Shown: in pieces, positions 1 through 11,031 of the stretch
Layout: each line of letters opens with the position of its first letter
How positions within the stretch are numbered: the first letter of the stretch is position 1
DNA from: Strobilurus pachycystidiatus
Lineage: Eukaryota; Basidiomycota; Agaricomycetes; Agaricales; Physalacriaceae
NCBI GenBank assembly: GCA_019915135.1
Contig: JAHLMK010000001.1
Span: forward strand, 186,001 to 250,000
DNA: 64,000 nucleotides
Direction of reading: 5' to 3'
The notes under the pieces: model-generated
The model's input: only the letters and a program-made list of their open reading frames with translations
Told to the model about the DNA's origin: nothing
Databases searched by the model: none
Made by a program: the position numbers and the translations under genes

Positions 1-692
1 GGGTGCCAAATCATCTCCGTCAACAACCCCACATCTTTAGCATAAGTTTGATTAATCTCAGGCAGGGACAACGTTTTGAGGGTGGGATAGTGAAGGCTGT
101 CTTCGTCACAAAGTGATTCTAGTGCAGTTATTCGACGGTCCAGCCACTTCTTGAGGTCTGACTCCGCCCTCTCTGGGTTTGCGCTAAATCTTTCTCTGAC
201 ATACCTGAGTATCCCAGCTTTTGGTTGGAAATGAATTGGGGCGGGGATCTCAATAACTTCAAAGACTAAATCCTTCCAGTTCAGGGTATCCTGTGTTTGG
301 AACTGCCCCCGAATAGTCGGTCTGATTGGAGGTGCTGAATTGATGTCTAATGCCCAGTCCTCGAACACTGTCTCTTCGTCGGGTGGCACATCGATGTATC
401 CCTTACCTCGCCCCCTCGGAGCTTTGTTGACGAAGGCATCATCCAGAAGTGGCGTCGGAGGCTCGACTGTCGGTGTCCGGATCCTCGTGTCTGCTTCTTG
501 TGATCCGGATCCGGGAAGATCATTTGTGCTCGATCCAGGGACCGGAATCGGAAGAGGGTTCGGGGAATTGACTGGCTGCGGAGAGCGATGCGGCGAGCTA
601 GCCTTAGGAGCCGAGCCTGAGTCAGGCTGTAGAGATGAAGACGCTTGGGCTGTGCCCCGCGGCGAATGCTGTGCTGATGCGGAATGGGCCAT
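1..692 (-). CDS. Hypothetical protein, C-terminus beyond the window
   Basis: The frame reads open from an ATG at 692-690 (Kozak-like ACCATGG) down to base 1 without a stop, about 230 codons, so the 3' end lies outside the window. The first ~100 residues are Ser/Pro/Gly-rich and probably disordered. From about residue 110 the protein becomes ordered, with aromatic and charged residues and alternating helical stretches (for example WKDLVFEVIEIP and ERAESDLKKWLDRRITALE). I recognise no family. A disordered N-terminus followed by a helical domain would fit a retroelement gag or a lineage-specific nuclear protein, but nothing proves either. Upstream, 693-1100 is AT-rich and could be promoter. Confidence 0.55.
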   Translation of the reverse strand, partial: MAHSASAQHSPRGTAQASSSLQPDSGSAPKASSPHRSPQPVNSPNPLPIPVPGSSTNDLPGSGSQEADTRIRTPTVEPPTPLLDDAFVNKAPRGRGKGYIDVPPDEETVFEDWALDINSAPPIRPTIRGQFQTQDTLNWKDLVFEVIEIPAPIHFQPKAGILRYVRERFSANPERAESDLKKWLDRRITALESLCDEDSLHYPTLKTLSLPEINQTYAKDVGLLTEMIWH

Positions 693-1773
693 GGTATGAA
701 TGGATTTGTGTAGATATAATTGATGGGTTGTGGTGAATAAAGTGAAGCACTCTGCGTGGCGATGGCAATAATGTGTCCACCAGTGTTAAGAATGTTGGGT
801 AAGCGCATGCTTAAGTGTGTGATCTGTAAATGGTGCCGACTTCGCGGGTTCGATCGCGGTACAGGGTGATGAGGTTAGAAGTTGGATAGAGTCGCGTAGC
901 TGTCAAACTTAGATGTTGTTCCGACGCGAAGTAGAGAGAAGTAAAATGAGATTGAGAGTGAGGTGAGAGTAAACAGTAAATCGAAATATGTGTTTAGTTG
1001 TCTGCAGGTAAGGTGGTCTTCTAAATGAGAGATACTCTAGTATTTATACGGAAAAAGGGCTTCGTGCTGCGCAACGAAGTAGTCATAGTGAGTCAATAGA
1101 TAAGTACGGGATAGAATAAGGAACTGTATGAATAAATATTAGGAAAATAAATACTTGCGATGCTAGGTAGAGATCCATGACAGTTTCCAGGCTGCACGTA
1201 CACCTTTGCTGTCGTTCCGCACAACCCAAGATCTTTGGAGGGGATACGTACATTCAATGTATCCGCTTGGCGGTTTGTACCGCCTCCTTGCCCATATAGC
1301 TCTAGATTCGGAAGTCTGGAGGATCTCCGCAGGGCAGGCTACGATACATTAGATCTACTTAGCCTATTCAACGATCTGTACCTACCAAGACCAGATCGTG
1401 TTGCCTATCAGTATGAAATATCATAGTTTTCGCTTCACCGGAGGCCTCCGTTTATACAGTATCCAGATATAATCAAAACTATACATCAGTGACTGTATCG
1501 AGGCAATGTAGACGAAGACGAGTAACAATATCCGAACTCGAGTCCTTTCTAAATAGATGGTCAGGAAGATTGCGCGTAACAAAGCTATTTGTAGGAAGAA
1601 AAGATAGCTTCAGATACAGGTCACCGTCAATTTCCACCCTGTTCTCAGCCAGAAGATTTATGAATGCATATTCTTCTGCTGAGGTCTCGCTGGGTCCAGA
1701 TTCAGAAGTTACTCGTTCAGCAATCCCTCGACTCTAAACTCGAGAGCGACAACCTTCTTGTCACCCGTCAATA
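693..1773. other. Intergenic stretch, no gene seen
   Basis: This is AT-rich sequence between the start of the first gene and the left end of the DNA transposon. Only short frames without coding character occur. The TA at 1772-1773 is the left copy of the transposon's target duplication. Confidence 0.4.
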
Positions 1774-1801
1774 AGGTAGAGGGCGTGGGAATACCGCACC
1801 C
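1774..1801 (+). repeat. Left terminal inverted repeat of the Tc1/mariner element
   Basis: It begins AGGTAGAGGGCGTGGGAATA and matches the right end in inverse orientation over all 28 bases. TA precedes it. Confidence 0.9.
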
Positions 1802-3035
1802 CTACTAAGCATGTGACATGTGATGTGACAGTGCCAAATTCGGGCTGGCAAAAAAAACAGAAATTGCGCCACAAAGCCTTGGGGGTCCCGACATGTATAT
1901 TATGCAGTTTCTAAGTAATAGATGCTATAATTTCTTGAATTAGAGTAGGAGGTAGCATTCTATGGCCCTTGTATTTGGTCTTAACATATCTGAGCTGGGT
2001 GCCAGACAATCCGCCTGCATATGCGGATATGAATCGAGCAGCCCAATTTGCGAATCTTTGAGGGAAGATCAGGCACAAAGAGAAGACTAAGCAAGGCACT
2101 TACCGAACGATGTGGAGACGGGGAACCGCATCAAGACACTGCTTGACATTAGCTTCCATCTCATCAATATTTGAAGTCTGTGTCGTATTGCGGTACTTGT
2201 ACTTTGCGGCACCCCAGTACATCTCTATAAAATTTAGCTCACAGTGGTATTTGGGGTAAAAATCACAAATATGCCCTCGTCGTGTGATTAGCTCCTCCAA
2301 CGCAGACTTCTGATTGACAAAGTCCGGCTGGCAGAACAGAATCCGGCGACAGCAGCAATCTGTTGCATCAGGCTGACATTTGAAACCTGCACACTGAGCA
2401 AGTAGCCCATCACGCCACAGACCGTGCTCCCAAATGAGTTGCTCTGTGCCTTTGAACCATCCTGGCATGGTTTCGTGATCATCGGGATGATACAATTGCT
2501 GTGGCGATCCATCAGGAAGAGTGCCGGGCCGCATTCGTGGCGATTGTCCCCAGTCTTTGCTTGGAAACTTTGGCATCTTTCGAGCAGAGAGCGCATCAGG
2601 TGCGCGTTTCTGATGACTTGGGGCATTGTCAAAGAGGAAGAGGCCGGTCGCAAACCCATTGGTCTTGGCTTCGAAGATGTCAATGGCACGGTCGACTTGT
2701 TCTAAGAGCTCCGTGCTGGAGAACCAACCATCACGGTTCTTTCCAGCACGGAAGAGCACGCGAGCTTCTCTGTCAATTCGTCAACAACGAAAGGAAGAAG
2801 TCTGGGATGATAAACGCACTCATCACCATGTGTCAAGCGACCCTATTCAAGAGTCAAGAAATCGGACGCCATAATCGATTCCCCTTCTCCTTTTGGTTGT
2901 GGCTTGCCCTTGAAAGACGCGTGAATCCACCCAGTTTTGCGACGATCATTCGCATCAAACGTTGATTCATCGTGGGTGACCAAAATCAGACGGAATGGCT
3001 GGCCCGCACATTTGCCAGAAAGAGCAAAGCCAGTC

Positions 3036-3442
3036 TGTCATGACTTGACTGCGCCACAGACGCCTAGCCGATCGAAAGCGACGCCTACGCGGGCGGGAGC
3101 AACGGTATCGCGCCCATCGTCGGGATCTATCCGACGGCCGTCGGACGGTAGCACATGGTGGCGGAGCTCGGCCGACGGGAAAGCGGGATCGGGCGGGATA
3201 GGGCGCGCTCCCGACCAATCACGGGCGGGATGGCGCGATGACTCGGGAATGAGTCAGAGGGGCGCACCCGCGCCCATTGGGCGTCGGGCGTCGGGAACTG
3301 TATAAAAGAGTCGGTAGTCAGTAGAGTAGTTCTTCAGAGAACCGTTGTCTTTCCCCCGGGATTCAATACACCACCCTTTACACCGCTCTCCAGTCGTTGC
3401 CTCGTGCGCCCTCGCTATAGACGAATAGGCCCGACGCTGACA
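3036..3442 (+). repeat. Solo LTR of a Ty3/Gypsy chromovirus inside the transposase
   Basis: It begins TGTCATGACT and ends GCTGACA, and is flanked on both sides by CAGTC (3031-3035 and 3443-3447), a 5-bp target duplication as expected for Ty3/Gypsy. It is a diverged copy of the 3' LTR at 8645-9063. A TATAAAAGAG box lies at 3301-3310. No internal region remains, so it arose by LTR-LTR recombination. Confidence 0.9.
3301..3310 (+). promoter_or_regulatory. TATA box of the solo LTR
   Basis: TATAAAAGAG lies about 140 bp before the LTR end, in the same place as in the 3' LTR of the neighbouring chromovirus. It would be the element's RNA polymerase II promoter; present activity cannot be judged. Confidence 0.5.
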
Positions 3443-5359
3443 CAGTCGGTGTCTTGATTGGATCACCATTGTTGTCGAAGGTCACCATTCTTGGCTCATA
3501 CTTTTCCATCCATCGCTTGACAAATGCGGCTCAATATGCAACCACATTGTCTTGTTCATGCCCGTCAACATACATCCCGTTTTTCCGCTGCCCAAACCGG
3601 TAATCAAGGCGCTTCAACCATCGACGAGCAGTCCAAATCGAGATCGATCTGTCCTGCAACGGAATCTTTGCCTCCTCAAATTTATTCTGCATTTCCGGGC
3701 CCGCAACAAAATCGACGATATCTTGGGCACGGAAATGCCCATCTTTGGCAGTGACACTCTGAACATGGAGCTTGATGGACAGTGCAATGTCCTCGTCGTC
3801 GAGGAGGGAGGAGTCGTGCCGGCCAATGACATGGAGGGGAAGCTTTCGCGTGGAGAGGAATGTGTGAATCCAGTCACGGATCCGCCGAGCGAGGTGCGTG
3901 CCGTGTCCTTGAGATCGTGCCATGATCATTGATGCTTTTTGCCAGGTGTACGAAACCGACGAGTCCAGATAAAGATTCAACGTTCCCAGCATTGCGAGCA
4001 GGCGACCACGGAAGACAACATCGTGCTTCTTATTCTTGCTTTCGACCTCGAGGTGAGCAGCAGCCCGTTGAAGAGCTGGAAAGTCACGATAATGGAGCTG
4101 ATTGAGTGTACGGTCAGATGCGGTCTCGGGGCTCGTGTCGGATGGGCCGTCGTTGTTGCGGATGGACTCCAACATCTCTTTCAGGCGGATATGAGCAAGA
4201 TTCACGGGATCCATGCATTTTTCATCGTCTGAGACTGGTGGCATGAATACTGGATCATTTCTCTGCTTTGGTGCGTCAGTCAATCTGGTTCTTGAGACGA
4301 GACGTTGCTCACCTTATCATTCTCAACGACTTTCTCATCCTCATCGCCTTCTCGAGCCAAGTCCACCATCGGCTCATCTCTCGCTGCTGCGGCCGAGTCC
4401 GTGTCCCCATCAACCACGATCACATTCTCTTCCCTCTTTGCACGCTCTCTCTGCTTCAATGTCATGAAATCTCTGATGCCCAGGAACCCCCCCCCTCCTT
4501 CTCATCTCTTTGCCAGTGGCCAGATGTCGCTTTTTTGTCCGGAGTGCATTGCCGGTGTATGGGCCCCGATGCCTCTTCCTCCCTGTCTCCATCTCGTGCT
4601 CCTGGTCCCGCGCGCGTTCGGCAGCTTGAGCCGCAACTTGCGCATCATTCAGGAACTGCGCAAATGCATCCAACTTGCCCTCGGATTCCATGAGGCTGTC
4701 TTCTCGATCCATTTGGCAGGTGTTGTCCAAGGGAGTGGGATTGTCCGCGTATGGCAGCTCATCTCCGAGATTAAGCTCCCAAGGGTTGACATCTGGGGAA
4801 GTGTGGGCCTCGGGCGGGTCTGCAATGTGGGCGTTGGGTGGGTCTGCGATGGCGGCTGATGAATGGGCAGGGGTGGGCTGTCTAGAGTTCAAAGACTCCT
4901 CCTCCTCTGGTATATCCTCTATAGTCACTTTACGTGTTGCAGAGGCTTTAGCAGCGTTGCTCTGCCTCGCTCTTTTTGCTCTGGAGGTCCCCGCCATGTC
5001 CCAGTAGCTAGAAACAATTGGAGTACAATTTGAGACCAGAATTGACTGACAAACCATCGAGAAATTTTGTTGGCAAGTGCGGTCGGACAGTCGGACCGGA
5101 TCACGTGCATGGTCACGTGCGGTGCCAAATCTGCGGCGCACAAATTGACGACCCCCCGCCAATCGACTCGGATAGCGCAAAGCAGCTCTTCCTGAAAAAA
5201 TGACTTTTTCCCTTCATAACTTTGTGTTGTGAGAATTTATTCATATTATTGAACATAGCAACTCATTATATGATCATTAGCTATCATTCTTATGATTTGG
5301 ATAATCTACCAGATGCCCGCCTGTGCGCCCATTGTTGGCGTCACAAGCTGCTGATGTAA

Positions 5360-5387
5360 GGGTGCGGTATTCCCACGCCCTCTACCT
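5360..5387 (-). repeat. Right terminal inverted repeat of the Tc1/mariner element
   Basis: It ends in CCCACGCCCTCTACCT, the reverse complement of the left end, and is followed by TA at 5388-5389. Confidence 0.9.
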
Positions 5388-5689
5388 TACCATAGATCCG
5401 TGGGTAATGAAGACATTCAGAGGCTGTGGGTATGGAATATCCTTCGACACTGTGAAGACACCATCAGAGCAGTTATGCTTTGCATGGTTACCATAAGAAA
5501 CGTGGTCCTCTGGCTTCCAACAGTAGTCGTAGACATTTGACATGCGCACCGTTATAATGGTTGGAAAATGTTTTAAAATTACCGTTACAACGGGGGCCCG
5601 TTATAAAGGGTGACATTTGACAGATGGTCCTCCACTCGTCGAAGGGACTTGTACTTTGTCAAAGGACATTATTGTGTCGTATATACTTA

Positions 5690-5775
5690 TTGGTTAGGTT
5701 AGGGACTGGTTAGAAGGGTAGGTTAGGTTAGGGGGTTGGTTAGCTGGTTAGGTTAGGGTGAGGTTGGGGTTTGCT
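5690..5775 (+). repeat. Degenerate GGTTA / TTAGGG-like repeat tract
   Basis: Irregular runs of GGTTAGGTTAGGG, GGTTAGCTGGTTAGG and similar units are visible. TTAGGG is the usual filamentous-fungal telomere repeat, but the spacing here is irregular, so this may be an ordinary microsatellite. Confidence 0.5.
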
Positions 5776-5943
5776 CGGTGGGATAAAGACGTTTTTCTGT
5801 GCTTGAGTATATTTTGGATTGAATTATGGATTGTAAATGCTTAGAGCTAGCTTGCTAGCTCTAAGTATGTTATTTAAAAATGTGCCACACTTGGTGTGAA
5901 TAGAGATAAAAGAGAAGAAGAAAGCAAGATAGAAAAGCTCTTA

Positions 5944-6012
5944 TGACTCAGTGGTTAAAATGATCATAGTCGTCTTATTTTATTGCTAGGTCACAGGTTC
6001 AATCCTGACCAG
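5944..6012 (+). ncRNA. tRNA-like Pol III promoter pair, possible SINE head
   Basis: TGACTCAGTGG near 5944 resembles a tRNA A box and GGTTCAATCC near 5997 resembles a B box, about 50 bp apart. A clean cloverleaf does not form, so this is better read as a tRNA-derived SINE head than as a tRNA gene. The 3' flank is AT-rich (ATTTATTTC). Confidence 0.35.
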
Positions 6013-6117
6013 ATGCAGTAATTTATTTCTTTGACGAAGGTGATTACATCAGCCCCGTTATAATGGTGCATTTGACATAATATTCAACCGTTATAACGGG
6101 GGACATTTGGCTAAATT

Positions 6118-8560
6118 CTACAGCTATGGCTCAAACTGGACGTCCGGTGGGGATACAACAATGTCCGCATCGTCGAAGGCGACGAACATAAGGCCGCCTT
6201 CATCACCAACCGAGGACTCTTTGAGCCTCTAGTCATGTTCTTTGGACTAACAAATAGTCCGGCAACATTCCAGACCATGATGAACGACCTGTTCCACGAT
6301 TTGATCTTGCGCGGCAAGGTGATCGTATACATGGACGATATCCTAGTGTTCACCGAGGGCATCGGTGAACATCAACAGGTTATGAAGGAGGTCCTACGCA
6401 TCCTTCAAGACAACAATCTCAGCGTACAAGGGTCCAAATGCAATTTCGAGAAATCAGAAGTGGAGTACTTGGGACTGATTGTGGGGAACGGACAGTTCCG
6501 TATGGATCCTGTCAAAGTCAAGGGTGTTAGGGCGTGGCCCACACCCAGAACCGTCAAAGAGGTCCAATCCTTCCTCGGATTTGCCAACTTCTACCGGCGG
6601 TTCATCAAGGGGTTTGCACAGGTAGCAAAGCCCCTTCACTCCCTTTCGAAGAAGGATTTTCCCTGGAGATGGGGAGACACAGAGGAGAAGAGAAGGCCTT
6701 CGCAGATCTGAAGGAGCGAATCACTTCGGAACCAATCTTGCACTTCCCAACACAAACCGGTCGTTACCGCATCAAGGTGGACGCATCGGAGTTCGCGACG
6801 GGCGGCGTCTTAAGCCAGGAGCAAGACGGCAAGACGGTCCCCATCACATTCATGTTCAAATCACTGAGTCCCGCGGAGCGGAACTACGACATACACGACA
6901 AGGAAATGTTGGCCATCATGAGAGCCCTGGCCGACTGGAGGCATTACGTTCTCGGAGCACCGGAACCAACCCTCATCCTGACGGATCACAAAAATCTCGA
7001 GGTTTTCATGCAGGCCAAGAGACTTAATCGCCGCCAGGCACGGTGGTCACTCGACCTGGCAGAATACAACTTCACGTCGCCACGCCAATCTCAATTGACA
7101 ATTATAACCATATTTGGGCAATGGATGAAGTCACGATCGCCACCGAAGGGAACGACTTTATGGACCAAATAATTGCCGCAAAGGACGAATGGGAGGAGAA
7201 AGTGAAGAAGATGATTGGGAAAACTGTGGAAGATAAGGGAGGATACCTTACCAAGGAAGGGTTGCTCTATGTCCCGGCCAACCGCACACTACGCCAACGA
7301 ATCATGCGGCAACACCATGACACCGCAATAGCGGGCCACCCGGGATGATTCCGAACAACGGAGTTGGTGCTATGGAACTATTGGTGGCCCGGACTCCACG
7401 CAGATGTGGCGCGTTATTGTAATGGATGCCTTGACTGTCAACAAACCAAATCGTCCCAACAACTCAAAGTCGGACAACTACAGCCTAACAAAATCCCCTT
7501 GGCACCATGGCAGCATATCAGCATCGATCTAATTGTCAAACTCCCCAAATCCCTCGAATATAACTCCATCATGGTGGTGGTCAACCGATTTATGAAGATG
7601 GCGAGGTTCATGCCCACCACCACTCACATTACGGGAGAAGGAGCAGCGAGGCTGTTCCAGGATCACGTCTGGAAGGACTTCGGATTCCCTATAAGTGTCA
7701 TCAGTGATTGAGGAGGCCAATTTGTGGGCCAATTCACCACGCCACTATATCAAGGACTTGCCGTCAAACAACGAGCATCCACCGTGTATCATCCGCAGAC
7801 GGACGGACAGACGGAACATATCAATCAGGAACTGGAACAGTACCTCCGCGTCTTCACCAATCACCAACAGAACAACTGGGCATCCTGGCCATCCCAAGCT
7901 AAATTCTCCTACAACGACAAAGCCAGTTCGTCTACAAAGAAATCCCCCTTCCAACTGATGTATGGCATCAACCCCCTTTGAGGCACGGAACCCCGTACCG
8001 CCACTCGGAACGAGAGTGCAGACGAGTTTGTCACTTGCCTGGACAAGGCTCGGGAGGAAGCTCTCGCCGCCCTGACGGCCGCCGCCGCCACTATGAAGAG
8101 GTTTTACGACAAGAAACAACGACCGGACCCGGACTACAAGGTCGGGGACAAAGTACTTCTCGAGACTACCAATCTCAAAATCAATCGTCCCTCTATGAAA
8201 CTTGCCGATAAACGATATGGGCCTTTCAAAGTTCTGAAGAAGATCAGTAGTGCGCCGTACCGCATTCAGCTCCCCTCCTTGTTCAAGATACATAATGTCT
8301 TCAACACGGTCTACCTCCAACCCTACGTTGAGGGACTCCCTCACCAGACCTATACGCGACGCGACCCCGTCATCGTGAATGATAAAGAACAGTGGGAGGT
8401 AGAGAAGATTGTAGGGCACAAGAAGTTCTGGGGGCGAACCCAATATCTCCTCAAATGGAAAGGGTACCCCCTGGAGGAGAATACTTGGACGTACGAAGCG
8501 GATATTCAAGCGCCGGCCCTCCTCCGGGCTTACAAGAAGAGCAAAGGGATCGTAGCCAAC
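6118..8560 (+). pseudogene. Chromovirus pol: RT, RNase H, integrase, chromodomain
   Basis: Reverse transcriptase: the catalytic YMDDILVF lies near 6330, with LDVRWGYNNV upstream (6133-6162) and FLGFANFYRRFIKGF downstream. RNase H follows in another frame (VDASEFATGGVLSQ near 6779, LTDHKNLEVF near 6976). Integrase shows a zinc-finger HHCC region (CNGCLDCQQTK near 7419) and core motifs, with an in-frame TGA at 7708-7710 and another at 7979-7981. The integrase C-terminal domain contains YDKKQRPDPDYKVGDKVLL. A chromodomain at about 8395-8510 contains YLLKWKGYPLEENTW. Frameshifts near 6710, 7090 and 7340 and the stops make it a pseudogene. The order RT-RH-IN-chromodomain defines a chromovirus. The last frame runs into the LTR before stopping. 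Confidence 0.85.
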
Positions 8561-8644
8561 GTCCTACCAGCAGGAAGTCAGTCCCGATTGCAATGTCGCA
8601 CTAGGATCCGCGTCATGAGGACATACGCCTTGAAGAGGGGATAT

Positions 8645-9063
8645 TGTCATGACTTGGCTGCGCCACAAGCACCTTGCCAACCAAGGACGGCGCCCACGTG
8701 GATGGGAGCAACGTTCTTGCACTCATTGTCGGGATCTATGCGACGGCTGTCCACCGCTAGCACATGGTGGCAGAGCTCGGCCGACGGAAAAGCGGGATCG
8801 GGCAGGATAGGGCGCACTCCCGACCAATCACGGGCGGGATGGCGCGATGACTTGTGCAATGACTTGGGAATGAGTCAGAGGGGCGCACCCGCACCCATCG
8901 GGCGTCGGGCATCGGGAAATGTATAAAAGAGTCAGTAGTTAGTAGAGTAGTTCTTCAGAAAACCGTTGTCTTTCTCCCGGTATTCAATACACTACCTCTT
9001 ACACCGCTCTCCAGTTGTTGCCTCATGCGCCCTCGCTATAGACAAATAGGCCCGACACTGACA
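8645..9063 (+). repeat. 3' LTR of the chromovirus
   Basis: It starts TGTCATGACT and ends CACTGACA. It aligns throughout with the solo LTR at 3036-3442 and has GTATAAAAGA at 8921-8930. CTGTG follows (9064-9068), but with the 5' end gone a target duplication cannot be confirmed. Confidence 0.85.
8921..8930 (+). promoter_or_regulatory. TATA box in the chromovirus 3' LTR
   Basis: GTATAAAAGA lies at the position equivalent to the TATA box of the related solo LTR. Confidence 0.5.
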
Positions 9064-9843
9064 CTGTGATTGTTTGTATGTGAAGTTACTCAGAGCCCAA
9101 CAAAAGCAAGGGCGATGATTAGTAGTACGAGCTGTATGTGTGTTGGGAGAAAAGTGCGGACCAGTGGGCTATTATGGGAAAATCTTCTGTCTGATTGTAT
9201 CCGTGCAATGGCCCCACCAGACTCTGGCTTGATGAGAAAGCAAAGTTGCATGGCTACTTAGTCCGGGCAGATGGCGGTCTACCCTGAAGGAACGCAAAAG
9301 GAAGAGAGGCACGGCAAGTGATTGTGTGTTATGATCTTGACCCAGAGGTCCGACGGGCATGAGACCCCGTTCCATTTCTGGTTTCTGGGATGCCGTTTGA
9401 AACCCCTCTGGACGCTCGAGGAGCGCACCCGCAGACGAACCTATATCTTGCTCCACCACTAGTCCCGCTCACGAACACCACCTCCGCAGAAGCATCGCCT
9501 TCCCCTCCCTACAACGTACCATCGGATACGACCTTACAAGAGTCGGCGCGACCAAGCAGCGGACTCTCTCTGCCATTTCAACACTTCAGGGAAACCCTAG
9601 CAAACTAAGTAACATATGTGCCTACATCCGGATCATTTGGTCCGACTGCAGGGAAGCTCAAGGAAACACTCTCGCCACATCAACCACCGGACTTGCTCGG
9701 GCAGTCCCGACTCAGCAGGGAGGTCAACCGCCGCAGGAGAGAGATGTGTCCGACCGTCTCTGCTCGGCCGAGGGCCTTTCCCAATTGCCCACCCCTCGCA
9801 CAACTATGGTCATGAGGACTTGCTCCTCTTGTAGAGCTGGCAT
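9064..9843. other. Decayed repeat sequence, no gene
   Basis: No credible gene is seen. The stretch 9210-9275 (GGCTTGATGAGAAAGC..GCATGGCTA) is a diverged copy of 13470-13530, which sits just before block B in the second duplicate, so this region appears to belong to the same repeat family as the blocks to the right. Confidence 0.4.
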
Positions 9844-10374
9844 CCCTTCGATACCTCCGCCAACGTCGTTGACTCCGACGAGAGAAGGCTCCCCGACGCC
9901 ACACCTGGGACTAGGTCCGGCGGCGAGCCTTGTACCTTGGGATTAGGTTCCTACGGTACTACAGTCTCTGGCGAGACGGATGTGCAACCATCGAGGGACC
10001 CTACAACTGGTACAGTAGGACCAGTCGAGCACAATACGAGGATGTACGTGGTACGCTCGCAGGAAAGCTATGGGTTGGCTACAGGGGTAGTCTCCCATGA
10101 GCAAGTCCATGTCACAGCGGGATCAGGTCGTAGCACTGGAGTCATTAAGTCAACAAGGCAAGATCCAAGGGTCCAGATCAGCTTAACTGAGATTTGACCC
10201 CCCAATTGGAAAGGCGCCAATGGAAAGATGTGATTGCCAAAGATGGCCAACCCGGCCCAGGGTTCTGGCTCTCCTTTGGGACAGTGACAGCGTCACAAGA
10301 AGGTACCAGGCTTGATTAAGGGCATTTACTCCTGCCTCAAAAATGGAGTATTGCGCCAAACAATGACTCGATGA
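9844..10374 (+). repeat. Duplicated block A, copy 1 (contains an LTR end)
   Basis: This 531-bp segment is nearly identical to 12343-12873 at a constant offset of 2499 bases, with only a handful of substitutions. It contains the 3' end of an LTR closing at GGTCGTAGCA (10135), followed by CTGGA. Open frames in it are repeat-derived, not genes. Confidence 0.85.
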
Positions 10375-11031
10375 TGGCGGAAGTTGAACGAATGGAACCG
10401 GCATGCGGAAAATTTCAAGAACACGCAGGAGATCTGGCACGCATCTCGAGGGGAGGGAAGATGCTTGCTGGCTACGGTGGATGCAAAGGGAGTGCCGAAT
10501 CGAATCAGGTAGGTAGCGCGGGTTGTTGGCAGGCGTAGTACCAAATTGAATTGGGTAGCGCGGGTTGTTGGCAGGCGTAACGGCACGGCACGTCATTGGC
10601 TCGCGTGGAGCCCCCAAAACAGAATGACAACAACAACCGAGCGAGCTGGGAAGCTGTGAACACGGAAACGCACCCTCTAGTGGCTGTGAGACACGACCCC
10701 TGCGTTTCTGCCCTGCTCGCCATGTTTCTGGGCTCAACCCTGCCCTGCTGCCAGCATTCAATAGAATAAACCATTCTCAAAGGACAGAACGGAAGAGCCA
10801 TCCTCAAAGGATTGAACGGAAGAGCCGACAATACAGGCCATGCCGCCACCACCCCAGGCCACCTCAGGTGCGCACTTGATTGCGCAAGTCATAATCTTGG
10901 AGATAACGTACCCTTTGATGTTCTGACAGCTTCCGACAAACTCAGGCTGGAAGGGGTCCGTGTTCATAGAGGATGCGGGCGGAAGGAAACAAGCTGTAGG
11001 GGATTTGTCAATGTCTTTATGAGGTCCTGGA
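10375..11031 (+). repeat. Duplicated block B, copy 1
   Basis: This 657-bp segment matches 13535-14159. Copy 1 has about 32 extra bases near 10718. In copy 1, blocks A and B are adjacent; in copy 2 they are separated by 661 bp. A 24-bp internal direct repeat (GCGGGTTGTTGGCAGGCGTA) occurs twice in each copy. Confidence 0.85.

Larger units (their letters stand above)
2100..4997 (-). pseudogene. DDE transposase of the Tc1/mariner element, split by an LTR
   Basis: The gene would start at an ATG at 4997. The N-terminal part (4997-4410, then 4465-4280) is acidic and basic low-complexity sequence. The next exon (4283-3531) is a helical DNA-binding-type region containing RRWLKRLDYRFGQRKNGMY. The catalytic part follows in 3020-2100 with the motifs VTHDESTFD (first Asp), FLFDNA (second Asp) and CELNFIEMYW (Glu), the layout of a DDE_3-type Tc1/mariner nuclease. 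The frame is broken by a solo LTR at 3036-3442, between the DNA-binding region and the first Asp, and by additional frame changes, some of which may be introns. It is closest to a transposase-like family very common in basidiomycetes. Host function is unlikely. Confidence 0.75.
1774..5387 (-). mobile_element. Tc1/mariner-type DNA transposon, full-length but inactivated
   Basis: The 28 bases at 1774-1801 are the reverse complement of 5360-5387, and both ends are flanked by TA (1772-1773 and 5388-5389). TA is the target duplication typical of the Tc1/mariner superfamily. The element is 3614 bp and contains one minus-strand transposase gene with DDE motifs, interrupted by a 407-bp solo LTR with its own target duplication. 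Before that insertion it would have been about 3.2 kb. Frameshifts or unmodelled introns remain in the transposase, so activity is unlikely. Confidence 0.85.
5390..6110. other. Repeat-like spacer between two mobile elements
   Basis: No gene is seen. Near both ends of the stretch are related short motifs around GACATTTGAC and palindromic CCGTTATAA/TTATAACGG segments (5540-5635 and 6045-6110), as if it were one inserted unit. It also holds the degenerate GGTTA repeats at 5690-5775 and the tRNA-like promoter pair at 5944-6012. The chromovirus homology starts abruptly at its right end. Confidence 0.4.
6111..9063 (+). mobile_element. 5'-truncated Ty3/Gypsy chromovirus with 3' LTR
   Basis: The element retains pol from inside the reverse transcriptase to a C-terminal chromodomain, then a 419-bp 3' LTR. 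The 5' LTR, gag, protease and first part of RT are missing. The homology begins at 6111 directly after the repeat-like spacer, so the truncation point is sharp. Several frame changes show decay. It belongs to the same family as the solo LTR at 3036-3442. Confidence 0.85.

Noticed and set aside
347..808. Frames at 347-808 (minus) and 340-699 (plus)
   Set aside because: They overlap, in other frames, the longer minus-strand frame that is open from 692 to the window edge and has far better protein character.
830..870. tRNA B box-like GGGTTCGATCGCGG near 840
   Set aside because: No matching A box and no cloverleaf could be drawn around it.
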